From the NCBI GenBank assembly GCA_900542825.1, contig UQOY01000010.1:1-64000 (forward strand): a stretch of 64,000 bases of DNA. Reading direction: 5' to 3'. Positions 8,888 to 18,000 of this stretch are shown here, piece after piece (within the stretch, counting starts at the first letter, position 1; every line of letters begins with the position of its first letter). This DNA comes from an uncultured Collinsella sp. Lineage in GTDB: Bacteria > Actinomycetota > Coriobacteriia > Coriobacteriales > Coriobacteriaceae. The notes beneath the pieces were generated by a model. That model did not search any database. It was not told the DNA's origin and saw only the letters and a list, made by a program, of their open reading frames with translations. The position numbers and the translations under genes were made by a program.

Positions 8888-8914
8888 AATAAAGAGGGCC
8901 GCAAGCGACCCTCT
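8888..8914 (-). terminator. Terminator of the amidohydrolase gene
   Basis: On the minus strand, AGAGGG, a GC-rich loop and CCCTCT are followed by TTATTGC, about 60 bp after the amidohydrolase stop codon. Confidence 0.7.
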
Positions 8915-8972
8915 CCATTGCATTATGCAATCAAATACTGTGTTTTACATCCAGTCATCGATGAACGGTAGC

Positions 8973-10250
8973 TTAGGCGCTGTACTTGTTTGCCTCGCCG
9001 AAGGTGCCGGCCTCGACAATCCAGCCGTCCTTCATGATGACGTCCATGTTGTCGGTGTTGAGCACGTGGATGTCGGCGGCGACGTCACCGTTGACGACCA
9101 GCAGGTCGGCGCACTTGCCGGCCTCGATGGAACCGGTCTCGTCCTCGATGTGGCACATCTTGGCACCGTTGAGGGTGGCACAGGTGATGGTCTCGACCGG
9201 GGTGAAGCCGATCTTGTCGACGAACTCGTACATCTCCTCGATGGAGCAGGTGCCGTACGGGGTGACGAAGGAGAAGGAATCGGAGCCGATCGTCATGACG
9301 ACGCCGCGCTTCTTGGCCTCGCGCAGGCAGTCGTAGTTGCGCTGCAGCTCCTTCTCGACCAGGGTGCCCTCGTACTTGTCGTGCAGCTCGGGGACGTAGA
9401 CGGGCGGATAGGTGGCGTACCAGGTGGGCAGGAAGGCGATCGTCGGGGTGAAGAAGGTGCCCTGCTCGGCCATGAGGTCCATGGTGCGCTCATCGATATC
9501 GAAGCCGTGGATCAGCTGCTCGCAGCCAAAGCGGACGGAATCGTAGGCAGCGGCGTGGTTGTTGTAGCAGTGGCTCCACACGGGGATGCCGACCATCTTG
9601 GCCTCTTCGACCACAGCCTGAATCTCCTCGGAGCAGTAGTGCTGGTCGCGGCCGGAGTCCCAGCGCCAGATGCCGCCACCGGTAGCCCAGATCTTGATGG
9701 CATCGGGGTTCTCACGCAGGCGACGACGGACGGCCTTGCGCAGATCCCAAGGACCGTCGACCTGATCGCCCCAGGGGTGCGATTCCTTGTTGAGCTCCTG
9801 GCTGCAGTGGTGGGAGTCGCCGTGGCCGGCAACGCGGCAGAAGCCAAGGCCGGTGGCCAGAACGCGCGGGCCCTTGAAGACGCCCTTGTCGATGCAGTCA
9901 CGGATCTGGATACCAAAGCGACCGATCTCGCAGACGGTGGTGAGGCCGTGGGTGAGGCAGTCGTAGGCCTGCTTGACGGCGACGGCCTGCTTCTCGAGGA
10001 GCGGCTGCATGACCCAGTCGGTGTCATCGTCGGTCAAGTTGCCCGAGAAGTGCAGGTGGGTGTCGATCAGGCCGGGAAGGACGGTCTTGCCGGCGGCGTC
10101 GATAACCTCAACGCCCTCGGGAAGGTCCTGCATAGCACCGGCGTACTCGATCTTGCCGTTGTCGTCGACGAGAACGAGGGAGTTCTCGACCGGCTCGGCA
10201 CCGGTACCGTCGATGAGCTTACCGCCAACGATTGCATACTTAGTGGACAT
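8973..10250 (-). CDS. Metal-dependent amidohydrolase
   Basis: This 425-residue cytoplasmic hydrolase belongs to the imidazolonepropionase/prolidase-like amidohydrolases. It has a complete metal site: His65 and His67 in DTHLHFSG, Lys186 in AIKIWATGGG (probable carboxylated bridge), His227 in VWSHCYNN, His248 in LIHGF, and Asp324 in IGSDSFSF. The flanking beta-sandwich halves (residues 1-58 and about 375-425) carry the usual IVGGKLIDGTG start and GSIEAGKCADLLVVNGD end. AAGGAGGAACC lies directly before the ATG. It follows an APC permease gene on the same strand by 130 bp, so it probably opens a cyclic amide, dipeptide or ureide that the permease imports. The exact substrate is not determinable. 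Confidence 0.88.
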   Translation of the reverse strand: MSTKYAIVGGKLIDGTGAEPVENSLVLVDDNGKIEYAGAMQDLPEGVEVIDAAGKTVLPGLIDTHLHFSGNLTDDDTDWVMQPLLEKQAVAVKQAYDCLTHGLTTVCEIGRFGIQIRDCIDKGVFKGPRVLATGLGFCRVAGHGDSHHCSQELNKESHPWGDQVDGPWDLRKAVRRRLRENPDAIKIWATGGGIWRWDSGRDQHYCSEEIQAVVEEAKMVGIPVWSHCYNNHAAAYDSVRFGCEQLIHGFDIDERTMDLMAEQGTFFTPTIAFLPTWYATYPPVYVPELHDKYEGTLVEKELQRNYDCLREAKKRGVVMTIGSDSFSFVTPYGTCSIEEMYEFVDKIGFTPVETITCATLNGAKMCHIEDETGSIEAGKCADLLVVNGDVAADIHVLNTDNMDVIMKDGWIVEAGTFGEANKYSA

Positions 10251-10332
10251 GGTTCCTCCTTATGGATCCATATAGTGGGCGAGGCCGTGTTGGGTTAAGG
10301 CCTCACAAAGCTACCCAAGTGGTGCCGGGTTC

Positions 10333-10361
10333 GGTGCGCGGAAGAGAGGGGCCCGCGCACC
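10333..10361. other. Hairpin between the permease and amidohydrolase genes
   Basis: A perfect 9-bp stem, GGTGCGCGG / CCGCGCACC, with an 11-base loop and no T-run. It lies in the 131-bp gap of the permease-amidohydrolase pair and could set differential mRNA stability. Confidence 0.45.
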
Positions 10362-10381
10362 TGATCCGCCCCGGCTCGGCG

Positions 10382-11833
10382 TTACTTTTTGCGGGAATTG
10401 GTGAAGGCCATGAGAGCCAGGCCGACGGCCAGCCAGCCGATCACGATGCTCCACTCCACCATGTTGAGGGAGGCGGGAGAGAACGGAATCACGAGCAGGC
10501 CGATGATGATGGCGCAGGCGGCGATAGCGAGGCCGATGCCAAACTTGCCGCCGGGCACCTCGTAGGGACGAGGCAGGTCGGGCTCGGTGAAGCGCATACG
10601 CAGGCATGCGAGGGCGACCATGCCGCAGGAGAAGATGAAGGCGAGAGCCGACACGTTGGTCAGAGGGATGAGCATGTTCTTGCCCAGGAACGGACCGACG
10701 ACGGTGATGACGCCCAGAACGACGCAGGCGAGCTTGGGAGCGCCGGACTTGGGGTCGACCTCGGCGAACTGCTCGGGCAGCTGGCCCTTGCGGCCCATGG
10801 CGAGCATGATGCGGCTCGTGGCGCCGTAGAAGGAGTTCATCGGGCCCATGGGTCCAAGCGTGGCGATGACGAGCATGGCCAGGTACAGAAGCATGTTGAT
10901 GCCCTTGAGGCAGGCAAGCGCGGGAACCGGGCTCTTAACGAACTCATGCCAGTCGAGGATGGTGCCGAACGAGTAGATGCAGACCATGTAGAAGCCGCCG
11001 GCGGCCAGCAGAGCCAGGGAGATGATCTTGCCGAACTTGTTCCAGTTGAGGCCCTCGGCTGCTTCCTCAGCCTGCTGGGGAATGGTGTCGAAACCGGCGT
11101 AGAAGAACGGGGTCAGAACCAGGACCGACACGATGCCGGCAAACAGGCTGGAGCTCTCGGTAGCGGCCTTGCCGCCGCCAGCGCCGGTGACCTGGGAGAA
11201 TACGGGCATGGCATTGTCCGGCGAGCCGGTGAACAGCGAGACGCCCATGGCGAGCAGCATGCCGCAGAGCAGAGCCTTGGTCAGGAAGGCCTGGAGCTTG
11301 GCAGCCGAGCTGGCACCGCGGAAGTTGAGGAAGATGACGTAGACTGCAAAGCCGAGCGCGATCAGCGTCGGGAACAGGTAAACGTCGGCCCCCAGGATGG
11401 TGTAGAGCTTGACGGCGCGCAGCCACTCAAGGCCGGGCAGGCTGCCGAACATCTCGGACACAAGGGTCGAAATGGCGATGGCCTCCCACGGGCACAGGAT
11501 GCCGTTGCCCAGGGCCAAAAGCCATCCGGTGATGTAGCTCAGCGTACGGCCAAAGCTACGATCGACATACTCGACGATGCCGCCCGAGATGGGGATAGCA
11601 GCCGTGAGCTCACCGAAAACAGCTCCGACGGGCACGAGGAAGATTGCACCCAAGAGGAATGCGATCATAGCGGGAACGGGACCGCCGCCCACGACCATCC
11701 AGTCGCCGACCTGCAGAACCCAACCGGTACCGATGATGGCACCGAAGCCGATGGTGAAGAAGTTCCAGAGCGAAAGCGTTTTCTTCATGCCGCCGTTATC
11801 CTCGACTGCAACTTCTGCATTCTTGTCCGCCAT
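10382..11833 (-). CDS. APC-family amino acid/amine permease
   Basis: This importer of about 483 residues has roughly twelve hydrophobic helices. The first has the APC signature FFTIGFGAIIGTGWVLQ, where the unwound GAIIGTGW segment contacts the substrate. Later PISGGIVEYVDRSFG and ATSRIMLAMGRKGQLP are also typical of the superfamily. The start at 11833 (MADKNAEV) has AGGAGGGGAAC just upstream; an in-frame start at 11872 would include a leader hairpin. It is the first gene of a pair with the amidohydrolase, implying import of that enzyme's substrate. The carbamate kinase 2 kb away makes an arginine-, citrulline- or ureide-type substrate conceivable, but that link is weak. Confidence 0.87.
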   Translation of the reverse strand: MADKNAEVAVEDNGGMKKTLSLWNFFTIGFGAIIGTGWVLQVGDWMVVGGGPVPAMIAFLLGAIFLVPVGAVFGELTAAIPISGGIVEYVDRSFGRTLSYITGWLLALGNGILCPWEAIAISTLVSEMFGSLPGLEWLRAVKLYTILGADVYLFPTLIALGFAVYVIFLNFRGASSAAKLQAFLTKALLCGMLLAMGVSLFTGSPDNAMPVFSQVTGAGGGKAATESSSLFAGIVSVLVLTPFFYAGFDTIPQQAEEAAEGLNWNKFGKIISLALLAAGGFYMVCIYSFGTILDWHEFVKSPVPALACLKGINMLLYLAMLVIATLGPMGPMNSFYGATSRIMLAMGRKGQLPEQFAEVDPKSGAPKLACVVLGVITVVGPFLGKNMLIPLTNVSALAFIFSCGMVALACLRMRFTEPDLPRPYEVPGGKFGIGLAIAACAIIIGLLVIPFSPASLNMVEWSIVIGWLAVGLALMAFTNSRKK

Positions 11834-11853
11834 TGTTCCCCTCCTTTCCTTTT

Positions 11854-11871
11854 TGACGCCCCTTGGCGTCA
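11854..11871. other. Hairpin in the permease leader
   Basis: TGACGCC-CCTT-GGCGTCA lies about 20 bp before the permease start. The 354-bp gap 11834-12187 is a divergent promoter region (permease left, peptidase right). I see no tRNA, known riboswitch core or convincing -35/-10 pair in it. Confidence 0.5.
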
Positions 11872-12187
11872 CCCCTTGCGCGGTCCGTTTTGCCGCGCGC
11901 TTTTTTCCATGGCTTTAAGATACGGCCTTGGCGCAGCAGCGCCGCTCGCAGCTCGACCGAAGGCAGAACTGCAAAACGAGCGGCACCGTTTTTGGGACGA
12001 ACGGCGGGAGACGTCATTCGTCTTGGACGCTTTCATCTTGTCTGCTTTTGAATACCTGTTGCCGTGACACTTGGCGCGCGGCGCGGCAACGTTCATACCA
12101 TTTGTCAGGCTTTTGGCGCACATACCCATGTGTCGTGCATCATTTTATGTAGGATAGACAAGTTACACATGAGGCAAGGTGATTCGA

Positions 12188-13189
12188 ATGGCATACGGAT
12201 ACAATGACGGCGACCAACGGCCACAAAGCGTGCGCCTTGCCGGCCGCACCACGCCAACGCCCAGAAGCACCTCCGACAACGACAACCCGCAGCGCCCCCA
12301 AGAGCAGCTCGGGGCTTCTTCGCGGCAACAAAGCCGTACCGTGCAGCAGTCAGACCGCGTGAGTACGAGCACACGCCAACGCCAGACCGACACATCGCAG
12401 CCACGCCGCTACGATCGGCATAAGACCGACTACTACGTCAAGCGCTCCTTTTCGCGACCTCAACGCGATCGCGGCAATTCCGCCCCTCACCCCGCGTCGC
12501 ACACCACAAGCCACGCGCTTCCGGCCCGCCGCCTACGCCTTGCGCTTTGCTCCATCGCCGCCTGCCTCGTCTTTGTGTTTTTGGGATCCTGTATCTCCCA
12601 CGGATCAGCTGGTCTTGAGCCCACTGCCGAGGACAAGCTGCTTAAAGCTCCCGTCGCGCCCGGTTACTCATTTGCGTTCTCGACCCCACGCTCGCAATGG
12701 CAGGCCGGCACCATGCCCCACATCTACCAAATTGACCCCGCATGGTCGGAGCTGCCCTATGCCGGTGGCACTATTCGCGAAAACGCTTGCGGTCCCACTT
12801 GCCTCACCATGGTCTATATCTTTAAGACCGGCCACACCGATAAGACACCGGTCGATATATGCGCACTGGCCGAAGCCGGCAACTACGCCCCCACTGGTGC
12901 CACCGAGTGGTCGTTTATGACAGGCGGTGCGTGGCAGCTGGGGCTCAACGGAACACAGCTCTATAACGATCGCGAATCGATTACCCAAGCACTTCGCTCG
13001 GGTGCGCCCGTCATCGCCGCAGTGCGCCCCGGTACGTTTACCAACGTAGGCCACTACATCGTGCTCTACGGCATCGACGATGCCAACCAGATTGGCGTCT
13101 ACGACCCCAACTCGGCCAGCCGCAGCGCCCGCCGCTGGGGCGTCGTAGAGGTCCTCAACGAAGTCGAAGCCATGTGGGCCTACTACTAG
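12188..13189 (+). CDS. Membrane-anchored C39-like cysteine peptidase
   Basis: This protein of about 333 residues has three parts. Residues 1-110 are a polar tail rich in Arg, Gln, Ser and Thr, with almost no hydrophobic clusters. One hydrophobic helix follows near 115-136 (LRLALCSIAACLVFVFLG). The extracytoplasmic domain has the papain-like C39_2 signature: the Cys201 nucleophile in ENACGPTCLTMVY, His289 in VGHYIVLYGID, then Asp in GVYDPNSA. Positive charge before the helix places the tail inside and the peptidase outside. No ABC transporter or bacteriocin gene is adjacent, so this is a stand-alone surface peptidase of unknown target. The ATG at 12188 has AAGGTGA upstream; a GTG at 12179 is less well placed. 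Confidence 0.75.
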   Translation: MAYGYNDGDQRPQSVRLAGRTTPTPRSTSDNDNPQRPQEQLGASSRQQSRTVQQSDRVSTSTRQRQTDTSQPRRYDRHKTDYYVKRSFSRPQRDRGNSAPHPASHTTSHALPARRLRLALCSIAACLVFVFLGSCISHGSAGLEPTAEDKLLKAPVAPGYSFAFSTPRSQWQAGTMPHIYQIDPAWSELPYAGGTIRENACGPTCLTMVYIFKTGHTDKTPVDICALAEAGNYAPTGATEWSFMTGGAWQLGLNGTQLYNDRESITQALRSGAPVIAAVRPGTFTNVGHYIVLYGIDDANQIGVYDPNSASRSARRWGVVEVLNEVEAMWAYY

Positions 13190-13219
13190 TCATTGGGCAC
13201 TCATTGGGGACAGGACACT

Positions 13220-13334
13220 CATTGGGGACAGACTTAAATGAGTACCTGGGAAACTGTGCCCCGCTTTGGACACTCATTGTGGGATGCGCTTTCCGCAGTT
13301 GATCGGTGCCACGCATTTAAGTCTGTCCCCAATG
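13220..13334. repeat. 21-bp inverted repeat with the TTGGGGAC core
   Basis: Perfect 21-bp arms at 13220-13240 and 13314-13334, each containing TTGGGGACAGACTTAAA, flank a 73-bp centre. The block CATTGGG occurs three times in the left part (13202, 13220 and once between). It lies between convergent genes. The right half of the same intergenic gap (13335-13440) holds another repeat and the carbamate kinase terminator. Confidence 0.85.
13249..13294. repeat. Single unit of the GGAAASYRYRYCCC hairpin family
   Basis: Half-sites GGAAACTGTGCCCC (13249-13262) and GGGATGCGCTTTCC (13281-13294, inverted) are separated by exactly 18 bp. This is the same geometry as the arrays at 28093 and 57571. The unit is nested inside the 13220-13334 inverted repeat. 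Confidence 0.8.
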
Positions 13335-13349
13335 ACCAGCCCTAGACTG

Positions 13350-13380
13350 CCGGCAGGAAAGGAACGTCCCTAAGTGCCGG
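13350..13380. repeat. GGAACGTCCC-core palindromic repeat, copy 1
   Basis: CCGGCA ... TGCCGG arms enclose AAAGGAACGTCCCTA. A close copy lies at 19040-19076. Confidence 0.7.
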
Positions 13381-13384
13381 GTTG

Positions 13385-13464
13385 AAACAAAAGCCCCGCA
13401 GCCGGAGCGGACTGCGGGGCTCATGAAGAGAGGCTAGTTTGTGGGCGCTTTGCCTGGCGCCCAC
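13385..13464 (-). terminator. Tandem hairpins ending the carbamate kinase gene
   Basis: Reading the minus strand after the stop codon, GTGGGCGC / GCGCCCAC (13441-13464) comes first. Then GCCCCGCAG / CTGCGGGGC (13393-13420) follows with TTTTGTTT, a strong rho-independent terminator. Confidence 0.85.
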
Positions 13465-13486
13465 GAGAGAGTCAACAGAGTAGAGA

Positions 13487-14449
13487 CTACTCGTGGATGC
13501 GGGTACCGGAGAGGCCGGCCATGGTCTCGGCGGCCTTGTCTAGAGCGCCGATGATGCAGGTGCGGCCCTTGCGAGAACGCGCGAACTTGATGGCAGCGCG
13601 AACCTTGGGCTCCATGGAACCCTTGCCGAACTGGCCCTCGTCGGCCAGGCGCTCGGCCTCGTCGGCGGTGAGGTCCTCGAGCTCCTCCTGGTTGGGCTTG
13701 CCAAAGTTGATGGCGACATGCTCAACGGCGGTCAGCAGGAACAGAACGTCGGCGTCGCAGTCCTCGGCCAGCAGCTCGCCGCCCAGGTCCTTGTCGATGA
13801 CGGCGGGAACGCCCTTGTAGCAGCCCTTGTTCTCGTAGTCGCGGACGACGGGGATGCCGCCGCCACCGCAGGCGATGACGATGAACTCGTTGTCGAGCAG
13901 GTTGAGGATGGAGTCAGCCTCGACGATCTTCTTGGGATCGGGGGAAGCGACGACGCGACGCCAGCCGCGGCCGGAATCCTCGACGAAGACCTTGGAGGGA
14001 TCCTCGGCCATGAACTCCTTGGCCTGCTCCTCGGTGTAGAAGGGGCCGATCGGCTTGGTCGGGTTCTTGAACGCGGGATCATCCGGGTCGCACTCGATCT
14101 GGGTGACGACGGTGGCGGCGTGCCAACGCTTATAGCGCTTGTGCATCTCGCGGCCGATGCCCTGCTGCAGGTGATAACCAATGTAGCCCTGGGACATGGC
14201 GCCGCACTCGGGCAGCGGCATCTCGGGGGTACCGATGGCATCGTGGGCAGCGGCGAAGGCGTTCTGGATCATGCCGACCTGCGGGCCGTTGCCGTGGGTG
14301 ATGATGATCTCGTTACCCTGCTCGATGAGACCAAGGAGAGCGTGGGCGGTGTTGCTCACGGCCTCGATCTGCTCGACGGGGTTGTTGCCGAGGGCGTTGC
14401 CGCCAAGGGCGACGACAATACGATCGGGCTTGCCAAGAGGCTTAGACAT
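13487..14449 (-). CDS. arcC: Carbamate kinase
   Basis: This cytoplasmic enzyme of about 320 residues converts carbamoyl phosphate and ADP to ATP and carbamate. The amino acid kinase fold shows RIVVALGGNALG at the N-terminus, HGNGPQVGMI near residue 50, the GRGWRRVVASPDP segment, IACGGGGIPVV, and VIDKDLGGELLA with FLLTAVEHV. The length is typical. I start at 14449 (MSKPLGKPDR), after GAAGGGATTCCAGCA; the 12 extra codons to 14485 have no ribosome site. No arginine deiminase or ornithine carbamoyltransferase gene is adjacent, so its carbamoyl phosphate source must be encoded elsewhere; agmatine, citrulline and ureide pathways also end with this enzyme. Confidence 0.93.
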   Translation of the reverse strand: MSKPLGKPDRIVVALGGNALGNNPVEQIEAVSNTAHALLGLIEQGNEIIITHGNGPQVGMIQNAFAAAHDAIGTPEMPLPECGAMSQGYIGYHLQQGIGREMHKRYKRWHAATVVTQIECDPDDPAFKNPTKPIGPFYTEEQAKEFMAEDPSKVFVEDSGRGWRRVVASPDPKKIVEADSILNLLDNEFIVIACGGGGIPVVRDYENKGCYKGVPAVIDKDLGGELLAEDCDADVLFLLTAVEHVAINFGKPNQEELEDLTADEAERLADEGQFGKGSMEPKVRAAIKFARSRKGRTCIIGALDKAAETMAGLSGTRIHE

Positions 14450-14856
14450 TGCTGGAATCCCTTCTGTAAAAGGCCTACAACCCATTAATAACCCGTGTCC
14501 GTGCGATACGCGAGTTTATTAAGGTTTATATTCTTGTTATCCCTCATTTTATTCATTTTGAAAACAGTTGAACGGTGAACGGTCGTTTTTACCCGCTCAG
14601 CGTATAGAAGCCCAGCTCAGGTATATCTATGCCATTTACGTGCGACTTTATTTTAATAGAGCAGGGATTAGACCAGATTATGCAAACTATATCTCTGCTA
14701 AACACAAAACGGACAGCGCAATATCTTACTCGCACTATACGAGATTCTATGCATTAATAAGACGAGTATGCACTCCGACAAAAACATGGGGCTTTTCATC
14801 CAGCATAAGGAATATAGATGAGCTCCAAAAAGCAATCAGCCCCAAAGTGGCGCGAG
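14450..14856. other. AT-rich intergenic stretch with no supported gene
   Basis: This stretch is clearly more AT-rich than its surroundings and probably holds the carbamate kinase promoter. An open frame on the plus strand (14568-14960, 130 codons) has no ribosome site, no recognisable family and a C-terminus made of repeat DNA, so I do not call it. Confidence 0.5.
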
Positions 14857-14879
14857 GTTTCGCGGCAAAGCCGCGAAAC
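14857..14879. other. Perfect 10-bp stem hairpin
   Basis: GTTTCGCGGC-AAA-GCCGCGAAAC. It has no T-run on either side and lies about 90 bp left of the longer inverted repeat. Confidence 0.6.
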
Positions 14880-14952
14880 AGCGAAGGGGACCAAAGGCCT
14901 CCACAACCACGTCCTTCATCAGCCCACACAATCCGAGGATGTAGTCGTAGCA

Positions 14953-15071
14953 GGATCTGAGGGCTGACCTTCGCGGACACTCCGCAGGACGAAAGAACCC
15001 CCGCCGCACGTAGTGCGCAGCGGGGGTTCTTTCATGTCCGAGGACGTCCGCGAAGGTCAGCCCTCAGATCC
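14953..15071 (-). repeat. 119-bp near-perfect inverted repeat 3' of the PFOR gene
   Basis: The outer 26 bp of each arm (from GGATCTGAGGGCTGACC, 14953, and its complement ending at 15071) match perfectly. A mismatched internal block of about 10 bp follows, then 16-17 matched bp ending AGAACCCCCGC / GCGGGGGTTCT. The inner hairpin with TTCTTTC can end the oxidoreductase transcript, whose stop codon is 14 bp away. The outer arms are far longer than a terminator needs. Confidence 0.8.
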
Positions 15072-15084
15072 TGCGGTGGGAGAC

Positions 15085-18000
15085 CTAGGCCTCGTTGTAC
15101 ACCGTCTTGAGCTTCAGCAGGTGAGCGTAGCGGTCCATGGCGGCCTGCTCGTTCTCCTTGAAGAGCTCCTCAGCGCGCTCGGGGAAGGAACGCGTCAGCG
15201 AAGCGTAACGGGCCTCGTTCATCAGGAACTCCTGATAACCGCCCGCGGGCTCCTTGGAATCGAGCGAGAACTTCTTGCCGGCAGCAGCCTCGGGGTTGAA
15301 GCGGAAGAGGTTCCAGTAACCGCACTCGACAGCCTTCTTCATCTCGGCCTGGCAGTTCTGCATGCCACCCTTCTTGATGGAGTGCATCTCGCAGGGGCTG
15401 TAGCCGATGATGAGGGACGGACCGTCGTAGGCCTCGGCCTCGTGGATGGCCTTGAGGGTCTGAGCCGGGTTGGCGCCCATGGCGACCTGCGCCACGTAGA
15501 CGTAGCCGTAGCTCATGGCAATCTCGGCCAGGGACTTCTTCTTGGTCACCTTACCGGCAGCGGCGAACTGAGCGACCTGGCCCAGGTTCGAGGCCTTGGA
15601 GGCCTGACCACCGGTGTTGGAGTAAACCTCGGTGTCGAAGACGAAGACGTTGACGTTGTGGCCGGAAGCCAAGACGTGATCCAGGCCACCGAAGCCGATG
15701 TCGTAGGCCCAACCGTCGCCGCCGAAGATCCAGAAGGACTTCTTGGTGAGGTAAGCCTTGTCGGCGAGGATCGCCTTGGAAGCGTCGCAGCCGCACTTCT
15801 CGAGCTCGGCAACGTAGGCAGCGGCAGCGGTCTTGGAAGCCTCGGTGTCGTTGACGGAGTCGATCCAAGCCTGGCCGGCAGCCTTGAGCTCATCGGACGG
15901 ACCATCGGCAGCGATGATGTCCTGGGTAGCGGCGATCAGCTTCTTCTGGACGGCCTCGTAACCGACGGCCATGCCCAGACCGTGCTCGGCATTGTCCTCG
16001 AACAGGGAGTTGTTCCACGCCGGGCCGTGACCGTCCTTGTCCTTGCAGTAAGGAGCGGTGGCAGCGGGGTTGCCCCAAATGGAGGAGCAGCCGGTGGCGT
16101 TGGAAATGAACATGCGGTCGCCGGCGACCTGGGTCACCAGACGTGCATAGGCGGTCTCGGCGCAGCCGGCGCAGGAGCCGGAGAACTCCAGGTAGGGCTG
16201 CTTAAACTGGCTGCCCTTGACGTTGGCCGCGATGAGCTCCTTCTTCTCGGAGACGTTCTCGACCATGTAGTCCCAAACGGGCTGCTGGTCCATCTCCTGC
16301 TCGGTGGGAACCATCTCGAGGGCGCCCTTGGGGCAGACCTTGACGCAGTTGGTGCAGCCCATGCAGTCGAGCGGGGACACAGCCATGGTGAACTTCATGC
16401 CCTTGGCCTTGGGGCCCATGGCGTCGAGCGTGCGGGTAGCCTCGGGCGCGGCGGCAGCCTCGTCCTCGGTCATCGCGAACGGACGGATGGTGGCATGCGG
16501 GCACACATAGGCGCACTGGTTGCACTGGATGCACTTGGTCTCGTCCCAGTGGGGAACGACCACGGCGACGCCGCGCTTCTCGTATGCGGAGGCGCCCAGC
16601 TCAAACTGGCCGTCAGCGCAATCGACGAAGGCGGAAACAGGCAGGCTGTCGCCGTCCATGCGATCGATGGGCTCGAGCAGGTTCTTGACCTGCTGGGCGA
16701 TAGCGGACTTGGTCTCCTCGGAGAGCTCGACGGGAGCGGCGTCCTCGGCGGTAGCCCAGTCGGCCGGAACCTCGAACTTACGGAAGGCGGTAGCGCCGGC
16801 ATCGATGGCCTTGTGGTTGGCGTCGACGATGGCCTGGCCCTTCTTCATGTAGGACTTGGTAGCCGCGTCCTTCATGTACTGCAGGGCGTCCTCGGCGGGC
16901 AGGACCTTGGCCAGCGCGAAGAAGGCGGACTGGAGCACCGTGTTGGTGCGCTTGCCCATGCCGACCTTAGCGGCCAGGTCGATAGCGTCGATCAGGTAGA
17001 CGTTGACGTTGTTGTTCGCGATGTAGCGCTTGGCCACGGCGGGCATGTGCTCGGCGAACTCCTCGTCGCTCCACTGGCAGTTGACCAGGAAGGTGCCGCC
17101 CGGCTTGACGTCGCGGACCATCTTGAAGCCCTTAACGATGTAGCTGGGGTTATGGCAGGCGACAAAGTCGGCCTTGGTCACGTAGTACGGCGAACGGATC
17201 GGAGAATCACCAAAGCGCAGGTGCGAGACGGTGACGCCGCCGGTCTTCTTGGAGTCGTACTGGAAGTAGGCCTGGACGTACTTGTCGGTGTGGTCGCCGA
17301 TGATCTTGATCGAGTTCTTGTTGGCACCGACGGTACCGTCGCCACCCAGACCCCAGAACTTGCACTCGATGGTGCCGGGGGCTGCGGTGTTGGGCGCATC
17401 CTCGGCCTCGGGCAGGCTCAGGTTGGTCACGTCATCGACAATGCCGATGGTGAACTCGCGCTTGGGCTCGTCCTTCTTGAGCTCCTCGAAGACAGCGAAC
17501 GCGGACGCGGGAGGCGTGTCCTTGCTGCCCAGGCCATAACGGCCGCCGACGACCTTGATGCCCGTCTTGCCGGCCTCGTAGAGAGCGGAGACGACGTCCT
17601 GGTAGAGCGGCTCGCCGATGGAACCCGGCTCCTTGGTACGGTCCATGACGGCGATCTTCTGGACGGTCTCGGGGAGAACGTCGACGAAGTGCTTGATGGA
17701 GAACGGACGGAACAGACGAACCTTGACCAGGCCGACCTTCTCGCCGTGAGCGTTGAGGTAGTCGATGACTTCCTCGAGCACGTCGCAGAAGGAGCCCATG
17801 CACACGACGACGCGATCGGCATCGGGAGCGCCGTAGTAGTTGAACAGGCCGTAATCGGTGCCGAGCTTCTCGTTGATCTTCTTCATGTAGCCCTCGACGA
17901 CGGCGGGAAGCTCGTCGTAGACCTTGTTGCAGGCCTCACGGTTCTGGAAGAAGATATCGCCGTTCTCGTGGCTGCCGCGGGTGTGCGGGTGCTCAGGGTT

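Noticed and set aside
11834..12187. Riboswitch in the permease leader
   Set aside because: The long leader and hairpins invite it, but I could not match any known aptamer core.
14568..14960. 130-codon plus-strand gene
   Set aside because: No ribosome site, no recognisable domain, AT-rich start and a C-terminus made of repeat sequence.
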